From assembly GCA_017441705.1 (NCBI GenBank), contig JAFRWU010000028.1, positions 16,815 to 80,814 of the forward strand: DNA of 64,000 nucleotides. Direction: 5' to 3'. The stretch's first letter is position 1. Every line of letters begins with the position of its first letter. Positions 7,169 to 15,822 of the stretch are shown here, piece after piece. Origin of the DNA: Clostridia bacterium (lineage in GTDB: Bacteria > Bacillota > Clostridia > Oscillospirales > QAMX01). Both the position numbers and the translations under genes were made by a program. Below the pieces are notes generated by a model, which was given only the letters and a program-made list of their open reading frames with translations, made no database searches and had not been told where the DNA came from.

Positions 7169-9361
7169 ATGCGTATACTGAACGAAGAAAAAACTCAGCT
7201 TTCCCCTTTATATTCACAGAGGATCCGGAAGCTGCACAACGACAAAGTGAGGGATACCGCCGCAAAGATCCAGCTGAAACTCAACCACGACAGTGACGAC
7301 TGGGGCTTTATCTGGTTCCCTGAATTCAAGTTCAAGGCGCCTGTCGAAACGGATGCACGCCCGCTGTACGGCGCCCGCAATCTCGGCAAGCTCCTGCGTC
7401 GTTTCCTGAACGAAATGCCCAAATACGTCAATAAAGACAGCGCATTGGGAGGCGCCTGGGTAGGCCCGATGCTTGACAGAAAGTTCTTTGACGTGACGAT
7501 GGACGTCAATCCCGAAGCGGCAGCGCCGGAGGATCTGATCGCCTGTTGGCAAAAGTATCATACTTTCCCCGGCTATATGGGTATGAATCACTGCGGACCG
7601 GATATGTCGATCGGCCTGAAGCTTGGCTGGCAGGGACTCCTGGAAAAAGTGCGTTACTATCGCGAATTCAACGCGCCTGCCGATACCGGGTTCTACGACG
7701 GCGAAGAACAGGTAGTGCTGGGCATGCAGGAGTATGTCCGCCTTCTTGCTGAAAAAGCCCGTGAATTGGCGGAGGCAGAAAGCGATCTCACAGCGCGGAA
7801 GAACCTTCTGGAGATCGCTGAAATGAACGAACACCTGGTCACCGGCGTTCCCCGAACTCTGCGGGAGGCGTGCCAGTTTCTTGCTCATTTTCAGATTGTG
7901 GACCGCACCTATATGAACGGCGGCGCGCTGAATCAGCTGGATGAGCTGCTGCGCCCGTACTACGAGAGAGATACAGATGCAGGGATCCTTACCGATGAAG
8001 AAGCCGTGTGGTATATTGCGAGTCTGTTCTTCAACGACACGCACTATTCTCAGATCGCAGGTCTGACACCGGACGGCAGCCGCGATATGACCAGCCGCAT
8101 GAGCTTTATCATTCTGGATGCGCTGCATTATTTGCATATACCGATCAACATAGCGCTTCGCGTGAGTGACAAGGTGAATGAAACTCTGCTTCGCCGCTCG
8201 CTGGAATACTGCGCGGAGGACGGCTCCGGCGTCGACTATTCGCTGAACATCGGCGCAGAGGAAGGCTTTGCCAGAAACGGTTATCCGCTGGAGCTGGCGA
8301 GGCTTCGCGCAAAGGTGGGATGCAACTGGACGGCGCTGCCGGGGATCGAATACTCGCTTCAGGATGTGACGCGATGCAATATGGCCATGGCGTTCTGGTA
8401 TGCGATGCAGGACGTACGCAGCGATCCCGGGCTGGAAAAGCTGTGGGAACGCTTCTGCTTCCATACCAGGGTCATCGTGGATTCCATCAAGAGGGGATAC
8501 GACAAGCATTATGAAGTCGTCGGAAAGGTCACGCCGGAGATCGTGCTGAATCTGTTCATGCACGGCCCCATCGAGCGGGGACTGAACGCCTCTCAGGGTG
8601 TGGATATCGTAGATTTCAATATCGACGGCATCGCGCTGGCTACGGTAGCCGACTCCTTTGCCGCCATTGAGCAGCGTGTAGTGAACGAAAAACGCATCAC
8701 GTGGGAAAAGATGTACGAGGTCCTGGACGCCGACTACGAAGGCTATGAGGACGTACGCTTGATGTTTGCCAATATCAAGCGTTTCGGCAATCCGGAATCT
8801 CTTGCAGAAAAGTGGGCGATAAGGATCCGCGATTATTTTGTGGGCGTATGCAAGGAGCACGGAACTCCCAAACACAATTTGCCCATCATCCCGGGAATGT
8901 TCTCTCACGGAGATATTTATATGCACGGCTCCTGGCTCCCTGCTACGCCGAACGGACGCAGGTCGGGCGAGGCGATCTCGCACTCCAACGAACCGGATCC
9001 CGGCTTCGCCCGCGGACTGGATTCCTTCTCGCCGACGCTGAAAGCCAATGCGGTAGCTTTGGCCCGTCCCGGCTACGGAAATTCTGCGCCGCTGCATCTG
9101 GATATTGATTACGATATGCTGGAGAGGGAAGGCGGTGTGGATGCCCTGATTGCCTTGATCCACACCCATAATCATATGGGAGGCATGCTGATTAACCTGA
9201 ATATCCTGAGCGAGAAGGTGCTTTTGGAAGCTCATGCGGATCCGTCCACGCATCCCGATCTTGTGGTACGGGTGACCGGTTACTCCGCTTTCTTCAACAC
9301 CCTTTCAAAGGAATACCGGCAGCAGGTGGTGGATCGCTTCCTTTCCAGAAAGCACTCCTGA
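7169..9361 (+). CDS. Glycyl-radical enzyme of unassigned substrate
   Basis: 730 aa, shorter than the 780-850 usual for dehydratase or lyase members. The C-terminal glycine loop is RVTGYSAFF, radical Gly704. The thiyl cysteine loop is KVGCNWTALPGIE with Cys385. In choline lyase, glycerol dehydratase and hydroxyproline dehydratase the loop reads GCVE, with a catalytic Glu two after Cys; here Asn-Trp follows and a Glu appears only ten residues later, so those activities are not supported. The N-terminal half (residues 1-370) also lacks the common dehydratase signatures. The gene follows its activase and shares its strong promoter; no transporter or microcompartment gene is next to it. It acts in the anaerobic cytoplasm. 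The family is secure, the substrate unknown. Confidence 0.85.
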   Translation: MRILNEEKTQLSPLYSQRIRKLHNDKVRDTAAKIQLKLNHDSDDWGFIWFPEFKFKAPVETDARPLYGARNLGKLLRRFLNEMPKYVNKDSALGGAWVGPMLDRKFFDVTMDVNPEAAAPEDLIACWQKYHTFPGYMGMNHCGPDMSIGLKLGWQGLLEKVRYYREFNAPADTGFYDGEEQVVLGMQEYVRLLAEKARELAEAESDLTARKNLLEIAEMNEHLVTGVPRTLREACQFLAHFQIVDRTYMNGGALNQLDELLRPYYERDTDAGILTDEEAVWYIASLFFNDTHYSQIAGLTPDGSRDMTSRMSFIILDALHYLHIPINIALRVSDKVNETLLRRSLEYCAEDGSGVDYSLNIGAEEGFARNGYPLELARLRAKVGCNWTALPGIEYSLQDVTRCNMAMAFWYAMQDVRSDPGLEKLWERFCFHTRVIVDSIKRGYDKHYEVVGKVTPEIVLNLFMHGPIERGLNASQGVDIVDFNIDGIALATVADSFAAIEQRVVNEKRITWEKMYEVLDADYEGYEDVRLMFANIKRFGNPESLAEKWAIRIRDYFVGVCKEHGTPKHNLPIIPGMFSHGDIYMHGSWLPATPNGRRSGEAISHSNEPDPGFARGLDSFSPTLKANAVALARPGYGNSAPLHLDIDYDMLEREGGVDALIALIHTHNHMGGMLINLNILSEKVLLEAHADPSTHPDLVVRVTGYSAFFNTLSKEYRQQVVDRFLSRKHS

Positions 9362-9377
9362 CGGCAATTTGGCGATA

Positions 9378-9410
9378 AAGAGCCCCCCGCGTTATGCGCG
9401 GGGGGCTCTT
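9378..9410 (+). terminator. GC-rich hairpin after glycyl-radical gene
   Basis: AAGAGCCCCCCGC at 9378-9390 pairs with GCGGGGGGCTCTT at 9398-9410. The T tract after it is short, so termination may rely on the very strong stem. Confidence 0.7.
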
Positions 9411-9415
9411 CCTGC

Positions 9416-9451
9416 AAAAACGGGGCTGCAGCGAAAGATTCGCTGCAGCCC
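9416..9451 (-). terminator. Intrinsic terminator of asd-dapA-dapB operon
   Basis: Read on the minus strand, a perfect 13-bp stem (9423-9435 with 9439-9451) is followed by CG and TTTTT. It lies about 45 bases after the dapB stop. Confidence 0.88.
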
Positions 9452-9495
9452 TTCCGCAAACAGGATCAAGGATCGTATGAGGTCTCCGGCAGACG

Positions 9496-10245
9496 TTACA
9501 GAGCGGCGTTGATCACGCTGTTCATATCATAGAGACCGGGTTCCCTGACCGTCGCCATGAACAACGCCGCGCGGATCGCGCCGGCTGCAAAAGCCTCGCG
9601 GCTTTCCGCTTTATGGGTGAGGGTGACGACCTCGTTCGGTCCGGCAAAAATCACGCTGTGCTCGCCCACGACGGTCCCGCCGCGCAGTGAATGGATCCCG
9701 ATCTCGCGGCTGTCGCGCATTTTTCTGACGGTATGGCGGTCGTACACGGGATATTTGTCGGGATCGGAGCTTTCGACAGCTTCCAGCAGCATGTTGGCCG
9801 TGCCGCTGGGCGCATCCAACTTTTTGTTGTGATGCATTTCCAGAATCTCGACGTCATAACCCTGCAGAGCTTCCGCCGCCTTCTTCACGAGCGAGCAGAG
9901 AACGTTGATGCCGAGCGACATGTTGGCAGAGCGGAAGACCGGGACGGTAACGGAGAGATTACCGATCTCGGCAATCTGTTCATCGCTGTAACCGGTCGTG
10001 CAGAAGATGATCGGCACCTTGTGTTCCCGGGAGTATCCGATCAGCTCGGAAAGAGCAGAGGGGTTGGAAACGTCGATGATCAGATCCGGTCTCTCCGGCA
10101 GCTCGCCGATATGCCGGAAAACGGGAAAATCCGCAGCAAAGGGAAGAAGCTCGACGCCGGCGGCGACAGAGATCCCGCTGCTTTTTGCCTGAAGGGCGAT
10201 GGCGCGGCCCATACGGCCGCCCGCTCCTGATATGACAAGATTCAT
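9496..10245 (-). CDS. dapB: 4-hydroxy-tetrahydrodipicolinate reductase
   Basis: 249 aa. It reduces 4-hydroxy-tetrahydrodipicolinate with NAD(P)H in the diaminopimelate/lysine route. The N-terminal Rossmann loop is VISGAGGRMGRAI, and the family signature EMHHNKKLDAPSGTA carries the catalytic His pair and Lys and the substrate-binding Gly-Thr. FRSANMSLGINVL is the second conserved loop. Length matches the clostridial enzyme. It is the last gene of asd-dapA-dapB, 85 bases after dapA, and is followed by a good terminator. In a spore former its product also feeds dipicolinate for the spore core. Confidence 0.95.
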   Translation of the reverse strand: MNLVISGAGGRMGRAIALQAKSSGISVAAGVELLPFAADFPVFRHIGELPERPDLIIDVSNPSALSELIGYSREHKVPIIFCTTGYSDEQIAEIGNLSVTVPVFRSANMSLGINVLCSLVKKAAEALQGYDVEILEMHHNKKLDAPSGTANMLLEAVESSDPDKYPVYDRHTVRKMRDSREIGIHSLRGGTVVGEHSVIFAGPNEVVTLTHKAESREAFAAGAIRAALFMATVREPGLYDMNSVINAAL

Positions 10246-10330
10246 GGTTGCTCCTTTCCGGTCCCGGTACCGCCAGGACCCAGAGACGGGAAGAAAGAAC
10301 GGCTCCGCGTTCGGAGCGGAGCCGCCTTGA

Positions 10331-11221
10331 TCAGGGAATCAGGTGATGTCTCCGCATCACGGCGAACAGTTTTTCCTTGCCGCCCTCCGACATGAACGTG
10401 AGAGGCATCCTGGGCTCGCCGACGGGAAAACCCATGGCAGTGAGAGCCGCTTTGACGGGAATGGGATTCGTTTCCAGGAAGAGCGCTTTGGCAAGATCGA
10501 AGGTGTCTATGGCCAGAGCGGCGCTTTCGTCCGTCTTCCCCGCGAACCAGAGGGAACACATATCGCTGACTTCCTTCGGCATAACGTTGGAAAGAACCGA
10601 AACGACTCCTTGACCGCCGAGAGCAAGCGTGGGAATGATCAGAGAGTCTTCGCCGCTCCAGACGTTGAAATCGTCGCCGCAGAGCCTCCTGACCTCAGTG
10701 ATCAGTTCCAGATCGCCGCTCGCTTCCTTGGTCCCGTTGATATTGGGATGCTCGGAAAGCGTCTTGTATGTATCCGGAGTGATCCCCATGCCTGTGCGCG
10801 AAGGGATGCTGTAGAGAATGATCGGTTTATCCACCGAATCGGCAATGGTCAGGAAATGCCGGATCAGACCGGGCTGCGTGGTCTTGTTGTAGTAAGGAGT
10901 GACAAGAAGCAGACCGTCGGCACCGGCGGCAGCGGCGAAACGGGACATCTGCATGCAGTAACGCGTATCGTTGCTTCCCGTGCCGGCAATGACGGGGACG
11001 CGCCCTGCGACCTTGTCGATGGCGTAAAGAAGGCAGTCCTTGTGTTCCTTGTCGTCTAGAGTGGATTTTTCGCCTGTCGTTCCGCAGATGGTCAGCGCGC
11101 TGACGCCGGATTGGATCTGTCGCTCGATCAGTTCACCGAAAAGCGGGAAATTGATCTTGTTGTCCCATGTGAAGGGAGTGATCATCGCGGTGTTTGCACC
11201 GCGAAACAAAGGATTTTTCAT
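10331..11221 (-). CDS. dapA: 4-hydroxy-tetrahydrodipicolinate synthase
   Basis: 296 aa; three possible starts lie within 12 bases, and ATG 11221 has the best spacing (6) to GAGG. It condenses pyruvate with aspartate semialdehyde. The TIM barrel shows the Schiff-base lysine in NGTKEASGDL, the proton-relay tyrosine in ILYSIPSRTG, and the TTGEKSTL pyruvate-binding segment (usual TTGES, here TTGEK). The start lies 8 bases downstream of the asd stop, so translation is probably coupled. It is the first committed enzyme of the diaminopimelate branch. Confidence 0.95.
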   Translation of the reverse strand: MKNPLFRGANTAMITPFTWDNKINFPLFGELIERQIQSGVSALTICGTTGEKSTLDDKEHKDCLLYAIDKVAGRVPVIAGTGSNDTRYCMQMSRFAAAAGADGLLLVTPYYNKTTQPGLIRHFLTIADSVDKPIILYSIPSRTGMGITPDTYKTLSEHPNINGTKEASGDLELITEVRRLCGDDFNVWSGEDSLIIPTLALGGQGVVSVLSNVMPKEVSDMCSLWFAGKTDESAALAIDTFDLAKALFLETNPIPVKAALTAMGFPVGEPRMPLTFMSEGGKEKLFAVMRRHHLIP

Positions 11222-11229
11222 CATGCACC

Positions 11230-12309
11230 TCAATCCATATATCCGAGTTTTGTCAGAAGCTCTGCCATCAGGACACCGCCGCCGGCAGCGCCTCTGAGGG
11301 TGTTATGGGAAAGGCATACGAATTTGATGTCGAACTGCGTATCTTCACGGAGGCGGCCGATCGATACAGCCATCCCGTTTTCCAGATTGCGGTCGAGCCT
11401 GGTCTGCGGACGGTTTTCTTCCTCGAAGTAATGAAGGAATTGTTTCGGCGCGCTGGGAAGCTCAAGCTCCTGCGGGAGCGCCTTGAATTCACGCCAGGCG
11501 GCAAGGATCTCGTCCAGGGGAGGTCTCTTCTCGAAGGTGGCGAATACCGTCGCAAGATGTCCGTCGGACACCGGGACGCGGATGCACTGGGTGGTGATGG
11601 ACGGGGAAGAAGCGGGAACGATGACGCCGTTCTCGATCCGGCCCCAGATCTTCATCGGCTCTTTTTCGGATTTCTCCTCTTCGCCGCCGATAAAGGGGAT
11701 GATGTTGTTGATGATCTCCGGCATGCGGTCAAAGGTTTTGCCGGCGCCGGAAATCGCCTGATAGGTCGAAGCGCAGACCTTATCGATCCCGTATGCGCGC
11801 AGAGGATGGAGCGCCGGAACGTAGCTCTGAATGGAGCAATTGGACTTGGCGGCAATGAAGCCTTTTCTGGTGCCGAGGCGTTTGCGCTGGAAGGGGATGA
11901 TTTCGGCGTGTTCGGGATTGATCTCGGGAATGATCATCGGGACGTCGCCGACGCCGCGATTGGCGGAGTTGTTGGACATGATGGGACACTCGAGCCTGGC
12001 ATAGCTTTCCTCCAGAGCTTTTGCGTCTTCCTTCTTCATATTGACCGCGCAGAAAGCGAAATCGACGTTTTCCGCTATGAAGCTCTTCTCTGCTTCAGCA
12101 TCATATACACGCATGCCTCGTACTTTTTCCGGCATGGGCGAGGTCATGGCCCAGCGTCCTGCGCATGCTTCTTCATATGTCTTGCCGGCGGAGTTCCTGC
12201 TGGCGGCAAGGATCGTCAATTCGAACCAGGGATGATCGGCGAGCAGCAGAATGAATCTCTGGCCGACCATACCGGTCGCGCCGATCACGGCGACTTTGTA
12301 CTTTTTCAT
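11230..12309 (-). CDS. asd: Aspartate-semialdehyde dehydrogenase, archaeal/fungal-type
   Basis: 359 aa from ATG 12309, behind AAAGGATG. It reduces aspartyl phosphate to the semialdehyde. The NADP loop is VAVIGATGMVGQRF, the catalytic cysteine is in AAKSNCSIQSY, and the later histidine is in VSDGHLATV. Length and motifs such as CIRVPVSDGH and SHNTLRGAAGGGVLMAELL match the archaeal/fungal branch of ASADH rather than the usual bacterial form. First gene of asd-dapA-dapB, giving the whole conversion from aspartyl phosphate to tetrahydrodipicolinate. Aspartokinase is not in the window. The 110-base leader is too short for a lysine riboswitch. Confidence 0.94.
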   Translation of the reverse strand: MKKYKVAVIGATGMVGQRFILLLADHPWFELTILAASRNSAGKTYEEACAGRWAMTSPMPEKVRGMRVYDAEAEKSFIAENVDFAFCAVNMKKEDAKALEESYARLECPIMSNNSANRGVGDVPMIIPEINPEHAEIIPFQRKRLGTRKGFIAAKSNCSIQSYVPALHPLRAYGIDKVCASTYQAISGAGKTFDRMPEIINNIIPFIGGEEEKSEKEPMKIWGRIENGVIVPASSPSITTQCIRVPVSDGHLATVFATFEKRPPLDEILAAWREFKALPQELELPSAPKQFLHYFEEENRPQTRLDRNLENGMAVSIGRLREDTQFDIKFVCLSHNTLRGAAGGGVLMAELLTKLGYMD

Positions 12310-12348
12310 GGGGATCGCATCCTTTCTCTGAGGAGATGAACATAAATG

Positions 12349-12377
12349 TTGAAAAAACACCCGTATTGCAGTATAAT
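12349..12377 (+). promoter_or_regulatory. Sigma-A promoter of queA-tgt
   Basis: TTGAAA at 12349-12354, spacer 17, TATAAT at 12372-12377; predicted transcript start near 12384. It faces and overlaps the minus-strand asd promoter. Confidence 0.82.
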
Positions 12378-12424
12378 ATCACTTGGCTGTACTTCAACAG
12401 GGCTTTTGCTCGTATACGTATCTT

Positions 12425-12453
12425 ATTATATCAGGAGTGGCAGCGCTTGTCAA
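12425..12453 (-). promoter_or_regulatory. Consensus sigma-A promoter of asd-dapA-dapB
   Basis: On the minus strand TTGACA (12453-12448), 17-base spacer, TATAAT (12430-12425); predicted start near 12418. Transcription runs back through the queA promoter. Confidence 0.88.
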
Positions 12454-12484
12454 TTCTCCGCTTGGGGCAAGGAAAGGACTCTTT

Positions 12485-13558
12485 ATGAAAACCAGTGATT
12501 TTTACTATGATCTTCCCAAGGAACTGATCGCGCAGAGTCCCGCGGAAAAAAGAGATCATTCCCGTATGATGCTGCTGGACAAGACGACCGGCTGGACGGC
12601 AGACCGTCACTTTTATGATATCGTCGATTATCTGCATGCCGGCGACACACTCGTTTTGAACGACTCCCGCGTTATTCCGGCGAGACTGATCGGAGAACGC
12701 TTGTCGCCGAACGGCGAAAAGTATCCTTGCGAGCTGCTTCTCCTGCGGGAAAGCGAAGAAGAACCGGACGTATGGGAGTGCCTGGCCAAACCGGGAAGAC
12801 GGATGAAACCGGGGACGGAGCTTTCATTCGGCGAAGGTCTTCTGAAAGCCGGAGTCGTCGGCGAGGGAATGGACGGAAACCGTTTTGTCAAATTTCAATA
12901 CGACGGCGTCTTTCCCGAACTTCTCGAACGTCTCGGCAGGATCCCTTTGCCGCCGTATATTACTTCCTATACCGGAGACGGAGAAAGATATCAGACGGTT
13001 TATTCGAAAAACCCGGGCTCGGCAGCCGCACCGACGGCAGGACTTCACTTTACCGAAGAGACGCTGGAAGCAATCAGGAAGAAAGGAGTCTCTATTGCTC
13101 CGGTTACGCTTCACGTAGGTCTGGGAACCTTTCGTCCCGTGTCTGCGGAAGATATACGCGATCACATCATGCACAGCGAGTTTTATCAGATCCCGAAGGA
13201 AAGCGCGGATCTGATCAACCGTACGCATCAACGCGGCGGCCGAATCATTGCCGTAGGCACCACGTCCTGCCGCACGATCGAATCGGCTGCGGAGGGAAAA
13301 GGTCGGGTCAAAGCCGGATCGGGATGGACGGATATCTTTATTTATCCGGGATATGAATTCAAAGTACTGGACGGTCTTCTGACGAACTTTCATCTGCCGG
13401 AAAGCACGCTGATCATGCTGGTTTCCGCACTTGCGGGGAGAGAAGCCGTACTCAACGCATATCATGAAGCGGTGGAGAAAAAATACCGTTTCTTTTCCTT
13501 CGGAGATGCGATGCTGATCGCGGATTACAGCGAGGAGGAACGTCATGGCTCACTTTGA
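12485..13558 (+). CDS. queA: S-adenosylmethionine:tRNA ribosyltransferase-isomerase
   Basis: 357 aa from ATG 12485 behind GGAAAGGA. It transfers and isomerises the ribosyl moiety of SAM onto preQ1-tRNA, giving epoxyqueuosine in GUN-anticodon tRNAs. N-terminal [17 protein letters not shown], then [37 protein letters not shown] and [10 protein letters not shown] are all family signatures in the right order. It overlaps the following tgt by 14 bases, so translation is coupled. No preQ1 riboswitch is apparent in the leader. Confidence 0.96.
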   Translation: MKTSDFYYDLPKELIAQSPAEKRDHSRMMLLDKTTGWTADRHFYDIVDYLHAGDTLVLNDSRVIPARLIGERLSPNGEKYPCELLLLRESEEEPDVWECLAKPGRRMKPGTELSFGEGLLKAGVVGEGMDGNRFVKFQYDGVFPELLERLGRIPLPPYITSYTGDGERYQTVYSKNPGSAAAPTAGLHFTEETLEAIRKKGVSIAPVTLHVGLGTFRPVSAEDIRDHIMHSEFYQIPKESADLINRTHQRGGRIIAVGTTSCRTIESAAEGKGRVKAGSGWTDIFIYPGYEFKVLDGLLTNFHLPESTLIMLVSALAGREAVLNAYHEAVEKKYRFFSFGDAMLIADYSEEERHGSL

Positions 13559-14681
13559 GGTGCTTGAGAAGAAGGGATATGCAAGACTCGGTCTGCTTCA
13601 TACGCCGCACGGCACGGTTAAAACGCCGCTGTTTATGAACGTCGGTACGCAGGCGGCCATCAAAGGAGGCCTTTCTTCTTCGGATCTTGAGGAGATCGGA
13701 TGTCAGGTGGAGCTGTCCAATACCTATCATCTCTCGGTCAGACCCGGCGACGAGGTCGTCAAGGCATGCGGAGGGCTTCACCGCTTTATGGACTGGCACA
13801 GACCGATCCTGACGGACAGCGGGGGGTTTCAGGTGTTCTCTCTGGCGTCTCCGAAGAGCATCCGTGATGAAGGCGTGCACTTTCAATCCCATGTAGACGG
13901 CCGGAAGATCTTTATGAGACCGGAAGACAGTATGAAGATCCAGGCGAATCTCGGATCTGATATAGCGATGGCTTTCGATGAATGCGTCGGCAATCCCGCG
14001 GAACGGTCATACGTCGTTTCTTCCGTCAAAAGGACTACGGAATGGCTTCTGCGATGCGTTGCCTCCCATAAGGAGCTGATGAAAGACGAAAGCGCGCCGA
14101 ACCAAGGGCAAATGCTCTTCGGCATCAATCAGGGAAGCACCTACGCAGATCTTCGCGTGGAGCATATGAAAAGAATAGCAGAGCTGGATCTGCCGGGGTA
14201 TTCGGTGGGCGGATTGGCCGTAGGGGAGAGAACGGAGGAAATGTATGCGATCCTCGACGTTCTCGCCGATCATATGCCCGAGGAAAAACCGCGGTATCTG
14301 ATGGGGGTCGGAACGCCTGTCAATATCGTAAACGGCGTGATGCGAGGGATCGATATGTTCGACTGTGTGCTCCCGGCACGCAACGCGAGACACGGACATC
14401 TCTATACCAGCGAAGGACGGATCAACCTCAAAAACAATCGCTTTGAACGGGATATGCGGCCCATTGACGAAACCTGTTCCTGCCCGACTTGCCGCCGCTT
14501 TTCCCGTGCCTATATCAGACATCTGATGAAGGCCGAGGAGGTGCTGGCGCTCAGATTATGCGTGATCCACAATTTATGGTTTTATAATCATCTGATGGAG
14601 GACATCCGGTCGGCGATCGAAAACGACACGCTTCCGGATATGCTGAAGAAGGCTGAGGCGTGCGAACGGCATGAAATCTGA
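13545..14681 (+). CDS. tgt: tRNA-guanine transglycosylase
   Basis: 378 aa, start ATG 13545 inside the end of queA with GGAGGAACGTC before it. It replaces G34 with preQ1 in Tyr, His, Asn and Asp tRNAs. The TIM barrel shows [11 protein letters not shown] (active-site Asp), VGGLAVGE, the second catalytic Asp in [10 protein letters not shown], and the zinc site [17 protein letters not shown] with a distal His in HN. Full length. The queA-tgt-yajC order is a common clostridial arrangement, though yajC here has its own promoter. Confidence 0.96.
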   Translation: MAHFEVLEKKGYARLGLLHTPHGTVKTPLFMNVGTQAAIKGGLSSSDLEEIGCQVELSNTYHLSVRPGDEVVKACGGLHRFMDWHRPILTDSGGFQVFSLASPKSIRDEGVHFQSHVDGRKIFMRPEDSMKIQANLGSDIAMAFDECVGNPAERSYVVSSVKRTTEWLLRCVASHKELMKDESAPNQGQMLFGINQGSTYADLRVEHMKRIAELDLPGYSVGGLAVGERTEEMYAILDVLADHMPEEKPRYLMGVGTPVNIVNGVMRGIDMFDCVLPARNARHGHLYTSEGRINLKNNRFERDMRPIDETCSCPTCRRFSRAYIRHLMKAEEVLALRLCVIHNLWFYNHLMEDIRSAIENDTLPDMLKKAEACERHEI

Positions 14682-14701
14682 GCCCAAGCGCCAAAAAGTG
14701 A

Positions 14702-14730
14702 TTGAAAGCTGACGGCACATGTGATACAAT
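14702..14730 (+). promoter_or_regulatory. Sigma-A promoter of yajC
   Basis: TTGAAA at 14702-14707, 17-base spacer, TACAAT at 14725-14730. Confidence 0.75.
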
Positions 14731-14769
14731 AGGAAAGAATTCAGAAAGCTTGTTAGGAGTGATTGTTTC

Positions 14770-15357
14770 ATGCGCAAATGGTTTAAGATTCTTTACGGTA
14801 CGATTTTTGCCGCAGCTGCCTCCGTGACGATGGCGGTTGCCGCTTTTGCAGAAGGAGAAGCGTCTCAGGATACCGCGGCACAGACGCAAACGCAGACGAC
14901 TTCGCTTTTCGGCGGACTCAACAAGAATTCCATTATTACCATCGTTCTGATGCTTGCCCTGGTCGCCGTTATGTACTTTGTGATGATCAGGCCTCAGCGG
15001 AAAAAGGAGAAAGAAACAGCCGCGATGCGCAACAACATCCAGCCCGGCGACAAGGTCGTTACCATCGGCGGTGTTGTCGGCAAGGTCTGCAGCGTGAAGG
15101 AAGACGTCGTGACGATCGAGACGGGATCCGATAAGGTCAGGATCAAATTCGTCAAGAATGCGATTTCCAGCGTTACGAAGGCAAGGACAGACGTCGTTGA
15201 AACCAAAGAAGAGCGTGACGAAAAGAAACGCAAGGTCCTCAGAAAGGTCAAAAAGAGCGACGCTGAGGCACAGCCTGAAACGGCCCCGGCCGCAGAAGCG
15301 ACCGACGGGAACGCGGATACCGTATCCGAAGAGAAGAAGGACGAAACCAAAGAATAA
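14770..15357 (+). CDS. yajC: Preprotein translocase subunit YajC, long form
   Basis: 195 aa; ATG 14770 after AGGAGTGA. YajC associates with SecDF-SecYEG. The core is one membrane segment (IITIVLMLALVAVMYFVMI) directly followed by RPQRKKEKE and the conserved cytoplasmic domain NIQPGDKVVTIGGVVGKV. Two features are unusual: an extra N-terminal hydrophobic segment, residues 5-27 ending AAFAEG, that resembles a cleavable signal peptide, and a C-terminal acidic/lysine extension of about 50 residues. The next gene is a TIGR04086-type membrane protein, a frequent neighbour. The identity is sure; the signal peptide is inferred from hydrophobicity. Confidence 0.92.
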   Translation: MRKWFKILYGTIFAAAASVTMAVAAFAEGEASQDTAAQTQTQTTSLFGGLNKNSIITIVLMLALVAVMYFVMIRPQRKKEKETAAMRNNIQPGDKVVTIGGVVGKVCSVKEDVVTIETGSDKVRIKFVKNAISSVTKARTDVVETKEERDEKKRKVLRKVKKSDAEAQPETAPAAEATDGNADTVSEEKKDETKE

Positions 15358-15373
15358 GCACGACATAATAAAG

Positions 15374-15417
15374 GATCTCTCCGCATAGAGTAGGACAAAA
15401 CGATATGCGGAGAGATC
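15374..15417 (+). promoter_or_regulatory. Perfect 14-bp hairpin that buries the downstream Shine-Dalgarno
   Basis: GATCTCTCCGCATA at 15374-15387 is perfectly complementary to TATGCGGAGAGATC at 15404-15417, loop 16. The GGAGAG inside the 3' arm is the only ribosome site for the ATG at 15424. No T tract follows, so this is not a standard terminator. Confidence 0.7.
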
Positions 15418-15423
15418 ATCCTT

Positions 15424-15822
15424 ATGAATGAACGTAATCGGAAATCCGGCTTCTTTCCCGCTGTGCTCAAACTGTTTCTGCTTTCGGTGACGTCGATCCT
15501 GTTTCTGACAGCCCTCTCTGCCGCGGCTTCCGGTATACTGATGTGTTTTCACGATATACCGTGCGAGAGCCTTTACGGCGTTGCGGCGGTTCCCGTGGTT
15601 CTCCTTGCCGGGTTCGCCTCGGGAAGGGCGGCGTCGGCAATACTGCCCGTAAGAGGCTTGTATGCCGGTGGGCTCTCCGCACTGTGTCTCTTTCTCATGA
15701 TGCTTTTGACGGGCGCGATGCTGGGGAATGAAACGCTCTGGTCGATGTGGGCGCTGGCGGAAGGATCCCTTGCACTCCTGGGATGCCTGACCGGTTCGAT
15801 CTTGGGAGCGTCAAAAAGATGA
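15424..15822 (+). CDS. TIGR04086-type four-helix membrane protein
   Basis: 132 aa, ATG 15424; its ribosome site GGAGAG is inside a perfect hairpin. Four hydrophobic helices cover about residues 13-38, 48-70, 76-98 and 105-128, with short loops and no catalytic motif. Position right after yajC and the layout match the small TIGR04086 family of clostridial membrane proteins of unknown role. Its stop overlaps the start of the next membrane protein (ATGA), so these two are translated together. Family assignment rests on size, topology and context. Confidence 0.7.
   Translation: MNERNRKSGFFPAVLKLFLLSVTSILFLTALSAAASGILMCFHDIPCESLYGVAAVPVVLLAGFASGRAASAILPVRGLYAGGLSALCLFLMMLLTGAMLGNETLWSMWALAEGSLALLGCLTGSILGASKR

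Noticed and set aside
12310..12424. Lysine riboswitch in the asd leader
   Set aside because: The leader is only about 110 bases and lacks the usual elements.
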